Source: Takifugu bimaculatus (taxonomy: Eukaryota; Chordata; Actinopteri; Tetraodontiformes; Tetraodontidae). From it: a stretch of 64,000 bases of DNA. Shown here piece after piece: positions 11,577-22,239 of this stretch. The notes beneath the pieces were generated by a model. That model worked only from the letters and a program-made list of their open reading frames with translations. It was not told the origin of the DNA and ran no database searches. The stretch's first letter is position 1; each line of letters begins with the position of its first letter. The translations under genes and the position numbers were made by a program. Where the stretch lies: positions 16,279,171 through 16,343,170 of the forward strand of contig CP034993.1 of assembly GCA_004026145.2 (NCBI GenBank). The letters are read 5' to 3'.

Positions 11577-12595
11577 CTTCCTCCAATCAACAGGATCTAT
11601 ACGCTAGCCTAGATGCATACAAACTATATTACTGATGACATGCATGTGTGTTGGACTGTGGTTCTGGACGGTAAGTTCCGTGTCAGGGCCTCAGGGGGTA
11701 TCCAGCCACACAGATGCTCACGCGTGCGTCCTTTACTCTCTTTATGGTTATATGTAGGCTTCTAGGACAGATCCTTTCAAAAGAAGCACTATAACTCCAA
11801 TCTTTGGTGCAGACATTATCTGGAGTCTTTTCAAAACACCCACAATCATCAAGGCTCTTAAAAGCTCAGAGGAGCCCTCAGGACACTCATTTCTAAGAGC
11901 CTCTCAAAAAAAGTACCCCTCACACATCCAGATAATCATTTGTAAAGGCGCACTGCTGCACGTCTGGCCTTGTGCGCTTTAAATGATAGGACCTGCAAAT
12001 ACCTCTGGATCTGTTGTCTATCCCATACTAACCCCTCTCTGAATGTAACCCAAGGGAGCCGTTACGCTTGATCGTAGACTGATACCATGTGTAAAGTCTG
12101 TTCCCCATCTCTGCAATAAAAGACAGCAGGCTAAACGCGGACTAGAGTGACGAGGGGGAAATGGAAAAAGAAACAGGATTCAGCGGAGGGGAAACACAAT
12201 CACAAGAGCAGGCCCCTCCGACTGAACAGAAGAGATGGGAGCTAAGAGCCATGTAACCACCGATACGTTAAGATGGGCCGCGAAGATCTAATCATGGCTA
12301 ATCATGAATTTGACAACGGTAAAGTCTAGACTGCTTCTCCGGGGTTAACGAGCTGAGAAGGCAGGAGTCACCACAAGCCTGAGCAACAACATGCTGAAGA
12401 GGTCTGACACCTTCCGCTTACCTCACGTTAGGTAATAAATAACATAATTCAGGAATTGCCTCCTAATCTCCAGCGCACTCCTGCCAGAAACCTGACACGC
12501 TGCACAAGTATTTGTGGGCGGAGTCTGATGTGAGGCTGCTTGGAGTGGCCCAATGTTTGCCTGTTGGCCCCAGGCACCCGCTGCCACTGGCATGT

Positions 12596-12617
12596 CCCCC
12601 CCCCGGGGGGGGGGGGG
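12596..12617. repeat. C9-G13 homopolymer palindrome
   Basis: Nine C directly followed by thirteen G, in SYDE2 intron 4. It can snap back as a hairpin, and the G-run can stack with G-runs of other strands. Run lengths here are likely unreliable. Confidence 0.9.
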
Positions 12618-13147
12618 AGTCAGTCAGGATGCCGGACAGACACTTTTATTGCCACTGTCTCAACTCTAATTAGGAGAAGCTCTTCACCCCATTTGTGTCT
12701 TTTTCACTTCTTTAAAAAATCCCAGAGCGAAAAAAGACAATGTCACAAGATGGGAACATTCCACTCCACAGCCACAACATCGGTCTGTTAACTGGGAGTC
12801 TTTTTCTCCTGCGGATAAAAGATCCGGTGGCCTTGGGAAAGCTCCGCCACATCAGAAAGTGTAACGATATCTTGTCTATTCATGCTGCTCATGGCAGTCT
12901 TAAAGGTGGCTGCAGGGCTCGTCCCACATGAATGCTGATACGGTTGTATTATTTTAGCTCCTTTACATACGAGCCACTCCAGTGTGATATGGAATTATAA
13001 AAAACTTCATTTCTGTTAGAAGGAAGGGATTGGTGAAGGGTTTTTAGCCACACGTTTTTATGTATCCCCGTACGGAGCCACAAAAGTAATTGCCTCTCTT
13101 CTTTGTTTTATTTCCAAAATATGAATCACCAAAGCAAAGCCACTCAC

Positions 13148-14278
13148 CTGACATCCTCTCTTTTCGATCTCATTGATGCACTTGCTAATGAGCAGCGGCA
13201 CCATAAGGCCCGTGTTCTCCCTCTCCACCGCTCGCCACGCCTCCACGCCGAACACCTGAGGTTCCCTGTCTCCGTCAGGCCCACCGTCCAGAGAGTTCTG
13301 CCACTGCTCCATCAGGCTCAGCTTGACGTAGATCAGCCCCCTCGGCTCCAGCTTCACGGCCAGCTGGTGGCAGCGGGTCACCCGGAAGAGAGCGGGCAGC
13401 ACCACGGTGCCGTGGCAGCAGACGCGGTTGCGTCGTGGCGTGGGCTCCCAGCTGAACACCACCAGTTTCAGATGCTGTGCGTTCTCCAGATCGATGTTGA
13501 AGGTGTGATCCATATCTAAGAAGGTAGTTCTACACGTGAGGAGCGCAGTTCTGGCCTTATTAACTGAATCCACTTGTATGGCGCAGTAAACATCCCGAGA
13601 GTCCACGCGAGGAGGTTTCAGGTCTTCTGCACCATAAAAGTGTAGGCTCATCAGTCCAGAGATGTACTGGCTGCACTTGGGCTGCTCTGTAAAACTGTAG
13701 TGGCGGAACGCAGTCGATGTCCAACTCTGTCCCACTCAGTTTGGAGCTTGGGACGCCTCCTTCCGGGTCCTTAACTTTCCCCGCCTTCCCCTCTGCAGAG
13801 CTGTGCTTCCCAGACTTGGCCACCAGCTCTGGGGAGTCACCGTCACTGAGGTAGCCACCTTTACTGGCAGATTTGGAGCTGCCGTTATTCTTCTTCTTAT
13901 TGAAGCTGTGCTGAGTGGACACGCTGCTGTCCAGATGGTAGCGGGAGATCACGTTGCGACTAGCGGACCCGGCTCCTGATGCAGCTAGCCTAGGGGGGCC
14001 TGAAGAATGCGGAATTGCCTCTGAGCTACTCCCATTGTTACGGGGAGAATGGGCCCTGGGCTCCAACTGACTGTTCCCACTGTTGCTGCTGCTCGGGGTG
14101 CCTTTGACGCTGAGCTTCCGACTGAGCTCCGGAAGCTTCTTCATCTTCATGGAGATCTTCCTTACAGTACGCGGGGATTTAATCCTATCTGGGAAGGACC
14201 AGTTGATGGAACTGCTCTTTTTGGCTGGGTTGGGACTGGAAGGAGGGGAGGTGACCCCATTTGGAAGGTCAGAGACAT
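13148..14278 (-). CDS. SYDE2: SYDE2 exon 4, basic SYDE motif, C2-like domain, start of RhoGAP; one extra base
   Basis: Acceptor TTTTGTAG; donor TGTCAG/GTGAGT. In order: Ser/Pro-rich DLPNGVTSPPSSPNPAKKSS; the basic SPRTVRKISMKMKKLPELSR with KLSVKG; NVISRYHLDSSVSTQHSF; GGYLSDGDSPE; then a C2-like domain (SLHFYGAEDLKPP, RDVYCAIQVD, DMDHTFNIDLENAQHLKLVV), QLAVKLEPRGLIYVKLSL, and the RhoGAP start (VPLLISKCINEIEKRGCQ). ISRYHLDSSV and YLSDGDSPE are shared with human SYDE1/SYDE2. The frame shifts near 13712, where GAC-T-GCG reads as LDID then AFRHYSF only if one T is dropped. Exon length is 1131; its neighbours need 1130. This confirms a one-base insertion. Confidence 0.93.
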
Positions 14279-15749
14279 CTACAAAAGGCAAAAAAAAAAT
14301 CGATTAAGACCCAACTAATCATGGATGAAACCCTTAAATACAACAATACTTTCAGAACACAGAATGTTTTCCCTTATTATTGAAAAATGTGTGCCATTTT
14401 CAGGACTTTGTCATTTTCAGCACTATTTTAGTGCCTGCTCATCTTCCCTCAATGATTTGCCCCTTGCCTGCAGCTGATGCTTTAAACTAGCCTATTATGC
14501 TAGACAACGGCAACCATTGTCCGAGCTGGTGCATCAGAATGGTGTCAATTTTGCCTCTTTCTTCAGCAAACCCAATCCTTGTGTGCCATGCTGCCATGTT
14601 AGACACTGTCAGGGTAATTTATGCTTTCTGAAGGTCAAAAATCTTCAGCTAAGACAGCAAATACAGTGGTTTGATAAAAGTAGATAAAACATTAAATTCA
14701 CAATATGCACGGCTCATTATTAAACAGTCTGTGTCACATCCATCAAGTAAATAGGGTAAAAACACAACTCTCTAATCAGCTGACTGCCAGCGCTTCAGAA
14801 ACTCTCAAGCCACACAAAACACTGGTACAGGCGATAGGACCCACTGGTCTGGAACATTAACTGTTTAACAGAAACATGCTGCTGAATTGCTGAAGATATG
14901 AAAAACACTCAGAGTTTCCACGAAGCCCTTTTATTAAGGTGGGTTTCTTTCCTTCAAACAGCATGGAAATTGAAGAGGAATGTCGTAAGTTGGCGCTCCA
15001 GGAAAAAAGTGGTCGGCAAGGAGGAAAATGCCTGTCTAAAGACACCCAAACTACAGTTACTCAGTAATTACTCAAGCTGAAAAATGTCCATTCGGATTTG
15101 ACGTCGTAGGCAGTTCTCGCCTGACCAAATATCTATAACGTTCAATTAAGGGGTCTAGAGATCTACAGCATGTGGAACTTCCAGATTTTGTTTAGTCTAC
15201 CAGACTTCTTTTCCTCACCCAACAAGACATTTCCTGTCACTGGACTATAATTATTGCGCAATTTGACGCTGCTATGATCGATATTTACTAGCTATGCTTG
15301 ATTAAATCACTGTGTGTGAGACATAAATTCAAGACTGTTATCTGAAAAGTCATTGACGCAGACTCATAAAAAGCATTCCACTATAACAGGGACATGATCG
15401 TTGGGCGGTGCATCAACGGCGTGCAAACGTATCCGTATCAACAAACGCATCACGATGGGTGCACGTCCGGCGACGAACTTGCTGGGTATGACTGGTTTTA
15501 CTGATCGCTCCCGTTTCATAAGCTAATTATATTTTGGAACAATAGATATTCTGTAAAAAAAATAGAGAGAAAGATGGTAAAAGAGAGAGAGCTTGACCCT
15601 GCCAACATCACCAGCTCTATTTTCAGAGGGGACCTGCTGTGCTATTCTGGGGCAAGTGCCTGTAAGTGAAAAGAGCGAAGCAGAGGAGGCACAACAGGAT
15701 GCAGAGAAGAGTAAGATGGGGGCAGGGGCAGGAGCAGGGCAGGGTGTAG

Positions 15750-15766
15750 CCACCAGATGGGGGGAC
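15750..15766 (+). promoter_or_regulatory. CTCF-like motif, forward
   Basis: The sequence ccaccagatggggggac matches the CCACCAG-N-(G/T)GG core of the CTCF consensus but lacks the GGC step. Weak consensus-only call in SYDE2 intron 3. Confidence 0.25.
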
Positions 15767-16379
15767 AAAGGCGCCCCTTGTCCAGGCTCTCAGAGGTCTG
15801 GATGGTCGAGTGGAAGGCTGGCAGACCGGCTGGTGAATGTACAAATGAACACGGCTGTTCTCTCACATTCCTCACCGAACCATGTTTAGCCTCCTTTCCC
15901 CTCTGGCTGAGTAGCCTTCCCTGTCAAGGCTTCCTGCCAATAATAGACACAGAGGCGCTCTGAGAGGGGAGGAACATGGGTGGAGGGTGCTGCATGTGAA
16001 CCCACCAAACAGCATCTGGGGAGTGTTGCAACCAGCGGTCACTTCTGCTCAGGGTTGAGGCCCACTCCTCCCAAATGTCTCAGCGTATCGTCGTGAGTAG
16101 AACAAACACAAATGTGTCACCTTAGCTTCTTTCCATACATCATGCTTTAGCATCTTCCCAAAATGGCAGTATAAAGTCCCCACAAAACAAAAACGCTTAT
16201 AAAAATCTTTTAATATAGAGACTATTTAGTAAGACCACATTATTGAATGTAGCATTTCAATATCAACGTGCAGAACAATTCACTTTTTTAAACCTTAATG
16301 TTTTTGGTAGAAAGAAAGCACCGATCTAATGCATGATACATAAGATAATACTGAGTGAACATACCTACTGTATACACGT

Positions 16380-16412
16380 GCTTGTGGTTATTAAACTGTA
16401 ATAACCACAAGC
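16380..16412. repeat. Perfect 14-bp inverted repeat with 5-base loop
   Basis: The sequence gcttgtggttatta at 16380-16393 and its exact complement at 16399-16412 enclose aactg. No terminal repeats or target duplication are seen around it. It lies in SYDE2 intron 3. Confidence 0.85.
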
Positions 16413-19139
16413 CAGGTTAATGATTTCTGTTTCTTTGCCTTCGACACACACTTGCTCACACACACACACGCTCCTTATGGCAGCAGTCCACATAGCAACA
16501 TGACACCTGGCTGAGGTTCCGGGGTGATGGTTTGACATCCAACCCTCCAGGGCCATGTCCCTGGGTCAAAGGGCAAAAGGTCCCGCATATCTCTGGGTGA
16601 CACCTGAGCCGTGTAACTGTGTCCACCCCCAACGTTTAAACACGCACATGCACTCACCAGATTACTGTGACACAAAGAGTGCGCATGTAAGTATGCACGC
16701 ATACGCTCACTTACACACACGGCCCGCCTGACCCTCCTCAGGCGCTCGGCCACTGACACCTCTTAACAAAGGCCAGGAATTTATGACTTCTTTTCACAGC
16801 ACTGGCACCAGACAGGTGTAGGAGGAGGGTGTGTGTAAAATATGACGCGTCTCCAATCCTCTATGTGCATGCAAAACTGCTCAAAATGGATTTAAATGTC
16901 TTTCAATCAAACAGAAGAGGTGCGTGCATGCAAGCGTGTGTGTGTGCGGCGTGTGTGTGTGCAAGAGAGAGTGAAGCAGACACAAAGCAAACTCTTGATA
17001 AGGCCTCAGAGGGGGACGGCTATCTCCTCGGTCTCCTCCGCAGAACCACTCGAGTGTGTCTGTGTCACAGCTGCCAAATCGTGTGCATTAAATATAAAGA
17101 CAGAAAGACGCCGGCTGTGCTGACAAACAAGGGGAACGTAAATAAGCAGGTGAATGCGCGTAGCTGGCCATTATGTAGCTTCTCGACGCGGCGACCGAGA
17201 CGCTTGGGTTCGAACTCATTCAGCGCTGGAACGCCTTTCAGGGGCCGCGGCAGGTTGATCACAATAGCTGCTAATATATCCAGGCATGCAGGCCTTCCCA
17301 GTAGCACAACATGGCCCCCTGCCAATGCAGCCCTCATGTACTTAGGCCTCCTACCACTGCAGGAATTCCTGCTCTGCTGTAACTCAGCCGACACACTGGC
17401 TGCTCATTCTCAACAGCTTCCACCAGCCGGTCACGTTGTAAAGAACGCGGCGCTAACGGTTACACGGCAGCTGCCGTCAAATGAGTCCAGAAACAAATAG
17501 GTTTGTCAGCAAGAAGCGGGATTTTATTGCCTTAAAACATCACTTAATTCTTTTTCTTCCTTAATGTGTTAATTAGAATCAATGTCTGAAGCCAAATATG
17601 AGCAGAAGCAAACTCAAAATCAGCGTTCAAGGTTTCAGCAGTGTGAAAAGTCTCTTTCTGTCCTAAATAATCACACTAAATGTGTTTAATTCTCTAAATG
17701 AACATCCTTTATTCATTAGATTTATGAAAGGACCAGAAGCATTTAATTTAGTTTGAGTCAGCTGATGCAATGTTCGGTACAAGTCCAACATTTGGGAGGA
17801 AAGAAATTTGCTGAGGTTGCAAAATCTGCTCAAAAATGAAGCACAGATGTCAAACACTTGCAGAAAGAACTTTCTTTTAAATCTCTCTATCTCTACAGCA
17901 GCAACACCACATTTAGGAATTCTAGAAAATTAATCTAACAGAACAGGGAATGCAAAGTTCAAACAGTAATATTTCAAGTTAAACTTGACTTGGATTTCAC
18001 GATAAAACCTTATCTTCAGTCATGCTCCTGATCCAACTCCATCCTAATGATAACATCCAGGTATGTATCTTATGTGCCATTATTGTTGCATCTAACTAAA
18101 ATAAAAGTAAAAGCTGCAACAACTGACATTTTGTTGATTTTGTGATCCATTCGCCGACTCATCACATCATCAAAGAATCCAGATCTGGGTTTCAGCAGCT
18201 TCTGTGGTGATGAAATGAAGAACAGACCAGAAGGAAAAAGCCAGGAGAAAACTATGTGAGTTGAACTTCACATCTAAAGCCAAACTAAAGAATCTGCTGC
18301 TTTGAAGTTCAGGTCTCACAGTATCGCTGTTGACTTCCTCCAGGCCCATCTGTGAACCCACCATCCAGGGTCAGATACCAGCTCTCACCTCTCATGTTAC
18401 CCACGGAGCTAATTCTCAAAATGCAGTCACCATTTTGATGAAAACAACCCCCAGAAATAGCGCTGATCCCATTCTGAGAGCTGGCCAAGTCAGTCCAGAT
18501 GCCCCACGCAAGCACAAAATGGAACAAGAGATTGGCAGGACACCTCACACACCACCCCGAAAGTCCATCAATCATTATTCTCAGTACAAATGGAGCATTC
18601 AGATGGACAATAAGTCAGTCAATAGGCAGCACACGAGGAGTCTGGAGTGTATCCGGAGGGTCGGGGGGGGGGATCAGCCAGCCGAACAGAGGAAAACTCT
18701 GGCTGCAGAGAGTCATCTACATCTGCACGGCTTCATTAATTCAGCAGACACTTTTATTCAGGGAGCTGATAAAACGGGCTGTTTATTAAGACTTGAAAAG
18801 AGAGGAGACAAAGGTTTCGAGTAGTGTGGCTGTGCTGTCGAAAGGCCTATTTCACCAACGGAGGCGGTGCACCAACCCTTAATGTGTTCTCCTACACACA
18901 GAGGAGGTTGATGTGGTGAAGATGTGGCTCGCTGAGGTCTCGACACTGTTGGAGGACCCACGTTTAAAAGGGCTTTGAATCGAGCATCGCTTTGTGCATA
19001 ATGAAACTTTTCTTTTTAAATTGAACATCTCATTGATTTTTTTCTATTTAATTTTCAGTGATGCACAACCACAAGTGCTTTAAAAAACCAAAAAAACAAT
19101 AACTGCGTTGGGACTTGATTTGATTTTCGTTCATAAGAA

Positions 19140-19256
19140 TGGATATTCGCTACTTAAGCACTTCTGGTTAGATGCTAACTGCATTTTGTTGCCTTGTACT
19201 TGTGACATGTGTAATGACAATAAAGTTGAATCTAATCTAATCTAATCTAATCTAAT
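19140..19256 (+). mobile_element. Truncated LINE (L2-type) 3' tail with aatct repeats
   Basis: The segment contains tggttagatgctaactgcat, then ttgttgccttgtacttgtga, then caatgacaataaagttgaat-type sequence, and ends in about five copies of the pentamer aatct. This is the familiar 3' end of short L2-like LINE copies and their SINE partners in teleosts, whose tails are short tandem repeats instead of poly(A). No reverse transcriptase frame is present, so it is a 5'-truncated relic. Left boundary uncertain. Family name is from memory. Confidence 0.6.
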
Positions 19257-21292
19257 ATCGGACTAAATGCTAACAACGCTAAACAACACAATAAATTGCA
19301 TGTTTGGTCGATAGTTCAGGCCCTAACACGTGTATGTTATCTTGAACGCTGCCTGGACTCATGGTGTCATTTATGTGGACCATTCGATCTGCGCTGTGCA
19401 GCTCGATGAGCCTTTCGCCAAAAATAGAACGTGCGTTGGGTGATATGGAGCAGAGGACGCCATCGGGTACCTGACATCTGCCGTAGCAGCAGCTCAACAC
19501 AGCCGACACGTTGCGACCCAAACAGAACATTTCAGGTCCACTTATTGACCCTAAATACGGGGCGAACGTGAGCAGGATGCATCTGATAAACCCTGAATTA
19601 ATAACAACCAGAACATTTGGCCCTTTGATTTCAAACCAACATGGCCACTGAACGTGCACACACGCACCAGTCAGACAACAGTAATGAATGTTCTCCCTCC
19701 TTGTTGACACACAGCGGGGCTTGTGGCTCTTTTATGTGCCAGTCAAGTGTGGGCTGGTGTCGCCAAACCCACAAGAATCAATCTGTTACAAAGTCAACAG
19801 CAGCAGCGGGGGTGGGGGAGCGCTTCCAGAGCAAGGGTATGAGTGAAGGCGTCCTGTCACAGGCCGCCTGTCGCTAACCGGCGTCACATTTTTGGATTTA
19901 AATGAGGCTCAGATCTTTGTTCGGTAATCAGCTGATGATGAAATGGGCAGAACAGCACTAATCTCCTTTAAAAGGACCAATTAGGCAACTCAGGCGTCCA
20001 AAAATACCCACTGCTCTAACTCTTCTGAGAATATCAGAAATAGCTTTCTTTTCTTTGGTTCTGTGTGTCATGACCGTTGTCTTTCCTGGAGCGGCGCCCT
20101 GAGACTCATTTGGTGCTGGTTTAATCCTAATCCGACAGGGAAAGTCTCTCAGGACAGAGATTCTCTGAGCTGCACGTGATGCCCGAGACGGCCAAGAGTT
20201 AGACGTGTGGATCAAGGGGTTGATCAAGCGCCAATTAATCCAATGTCCTTGCTAAGGACAGATTTATTCTGGGTAATGGAGCAACACCTCAGGTTAGCAC
20301 TGAGCTCCTTATATGTTGTGGTCTTAGTTTGGGTCTCACTTCCTGGGGGGTCAGATTTTCAATTCTCTCTTGGCAAAGTAAGATTATGACATGTTCAACA
20401 CATCAAACAGTGAGATATGGGTATAAAACATATTGAGGCAGGTCCCCCTTTATGGTCAAAGACAATGTCGCCCTGCCATGTTTCCATGGTAACCTGGAAT
20501 AAACAAACCTTGCTGAACAGAATCTTTAATGATAATAATAAGCCATGATCACTTGATCTTACACACTGGACCTCTCCAAACCAGTCATTTCACTCCTTAC
20601 CGCCCTGGGTTTAAGGAGCACTTTGTTCTACAACTGAACACCAACACCACGAAAGTGTTGACAATTATAGGCTGCGTTCAAAATGCACCGATGGGTTGAA
20701 CTCAGCAGTGGAACGCACACAAAGCGTGCGCTGAGAGGAAGCCAGCGCGTTCATAATAGTTTCAGCTTTTGTCTTGAAATGGAGAAAAAGGTGAAAAACA
20801 CGGAGGATGAAAGAAACGTACAGCTCTTCGTGCGAGTCACAAGTACACGGATATTCTTTCCTCCGAGGAATGCCGTTACTGAATTCCTCCTGGCTAATGT
20901 CCGCCTCAGTTTAACTAATGAGAGACGCTTATATGGACTGATATGATCAGACAGCCAAAGCTCCTTTCAGAGCAAAAATAGGTGTGAGGCTTCGTTTGTT
21001 CTTCGATTCAAACACTCAGGTTTGAATGTAGTCACCGACGTTTTTCCAATGTTCCGACATCTTAATCAACGCATTCAAATGTCAGGACTTGCGAGCAGCT
21101 ACAATAGACTGTGGATGCTGTGACGACTAATGTCAGCACGAGCTGTAATTAGTGATCAAGGCGTGAGAACATCGACTGAGAGACCAAACAAACAGCACAT
21201 AGGTTTTGGCTCTGCAGCACCTCAAATGTGCACGAATGAAAACAGGTTCAAGATGCGGAAAAAGGATGAAATCCATGAGGTTTCTGCCATAC

Positions 21293-21653
21293 CTGCGGCC
21301 CTGCTGGCTCCGCCCTCCTCCTGAGGTTTACACACCAGCATCTGTCTGTGCAGCAGGAGCGTCTCAGCGGAATTTGCACCGTTCCCCTGGCTCCCATCTC
21401 CCGAACCGCCACTGCCGAGGTTTTCTCCAGGCACCTCCAGGAGATGCCCTACGTCCCCTCCCCTGCTGGGCCTCCTCTGAGGAGCCACTCGAGACGGGAC
21501 CAAGAGTCGCACGGAGGGCCGGTGAGAGACCTCTGGCTCCTCGTCCTCAGGGATGGGGTTGTACCAGATCTCTCCTTCGTCATCGGCATCATTCTCCTCT
21601 GCAGGGTCCACGCTCCGAAACTGAGCGGATTCCTTTGACTGGCAGATGTTCAC
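21293..21653 (-). CDS. SYDE2: SYDE2 exon 3, GEIWYNPIPE motif
   Basis: Acceptor ATTTTAG; donor GCCGCAG/GTATGG. In the frame set by exon 4 it reads VNICQSKESAQFRSVDPAEE, then NDADDEGEIWYNPIPEDEEP, then a long Arg/Gly-rich stretch. GEIWYNPIPE is a motif shared by SYDE1 and SYDE2 and fixes the identity. 361 bp: phase 0 in, phase 1 out, consistent with both neighbours. The part after the motif is poorly conserved and I cannot exclude compensating small indels. Function of the motif is not known to me. Confidence 0.85.
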
Positions 21654-21839
21654 CTAAAATATCAGACAAGCTAAAGATGACCACCTCCAATGAAACATCC
21701 TCAAGTGTCCTATTAGGTAGAAATAATGCTGTTGTTGAAACTACAGTCTCATCCTTGTTGGTGCTAAACTCAGCACACAAACAAAGAGCTACGCTAAGCT
21801 AACCTACTCTATGTACCGTCAAGACATATGACGGCTAAC

Positions 21840-22123
21840 CTGAGGCAGGTGTAGGCGTGCCGGCCGTGTTACTGTCGCTGAAATTCTTATTTGGTCCGGA
21901 CAGGGACAAGGTGGCGGCTGATGGGAGCCCTGACTGCCCTCCTCCTCGGCTCCCAGCAGTCCCGGGAGCTCATCCTTGCTGCAGTGATTCCTCCCCAGGG
22001 AGCTCTGCTGCAACCAGTTGCGCTTCTTAGAGACCGTGATGGTGGTGAGCGGCTGCCGCCACGTTGGATGACTTTCACCGGGCTGACCATTAGCGCAGGG
22101 TGTCTGGACATTCTCAATGAAAG
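21840..22123 (-). CDS. SYDE2: SYDE2 exon 2
   Basis: Acceptor TTGTTAG, donor CCTCAG/GTTAGC (a weak donor). 284 bp, taking the one-base overhang of exon 1 and leaving in phase 0. Encodes FIENVQTPCANGQPGESHPT, WRQPLTTITVSKKRNWLQQS and SLGRNHCSKDELPGLLGAEE before a Pro/Cys-rich end. SKKRNWLQQS is a block I associate with SYDE proteins. The last third reads more naturally in another frame (NKNFSDSNTAGTPTPAS), though the phases of both splice junctions support the frame given here. Extent is secure; the C-terminal third is not. Confidence 0.75.
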
Positions 22124-22203
22124 CTAACAAAAAGAAGAAAGAGGGTTAAACTTGGGGATTTTATACTCAGGAACATTAAAAAACAAATTTGACAGGAAAC
22201 CAT

Positions 22204-22204
22204 T

Positions 22205-22239
<35 letters not shown>
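22204..22239. repeat. (ATC)12 trinucleotide microsatellite
   Basis: About twelve perfect ATC units in SYDE2 intron 1; reads as poly-Asp on the minus strand, which accounts for a spurious Asp-rich ORF. Confidence 0.95.

Larger units (their letters stand above)
10261..13147 (-). other. SYDE2: SYDE2 intron 4 (2.9 kb)
   Basis: Non-coding. Contains the 84-bp hammerhead-like insert at 11477-11560 with its 16-bp flanking duplication, and a C9-G13 tract at 12596-12617. The 191-codon minus-strand open frame at 10697-11272 shows no domain or splice logic and is treated as chance. Confidence 0.8.
14279..21292 (-). other. SYDE2: SYDE2 intron 3 (7.0 kb)
   Basis: Non-coding. Holds a CTCF-like motif (15750-15766), a 14-bp perfect hairpin (16380-16412) and a LINE-type 3' tail (about 19140-19256). 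The 223-codon plus-strand open frame at 16829-17500 and the 164-codon frame at 18330-18824 show no family resemblance and look like chance. Confidence 0.75.

Noticed and set aside
16829..17500. 223-codon plus-strand open frame in SYDE2 intron 3
   Set aside because: Composition follows GTGTG-rich sequence; no domain, signal peptide or conserved block.
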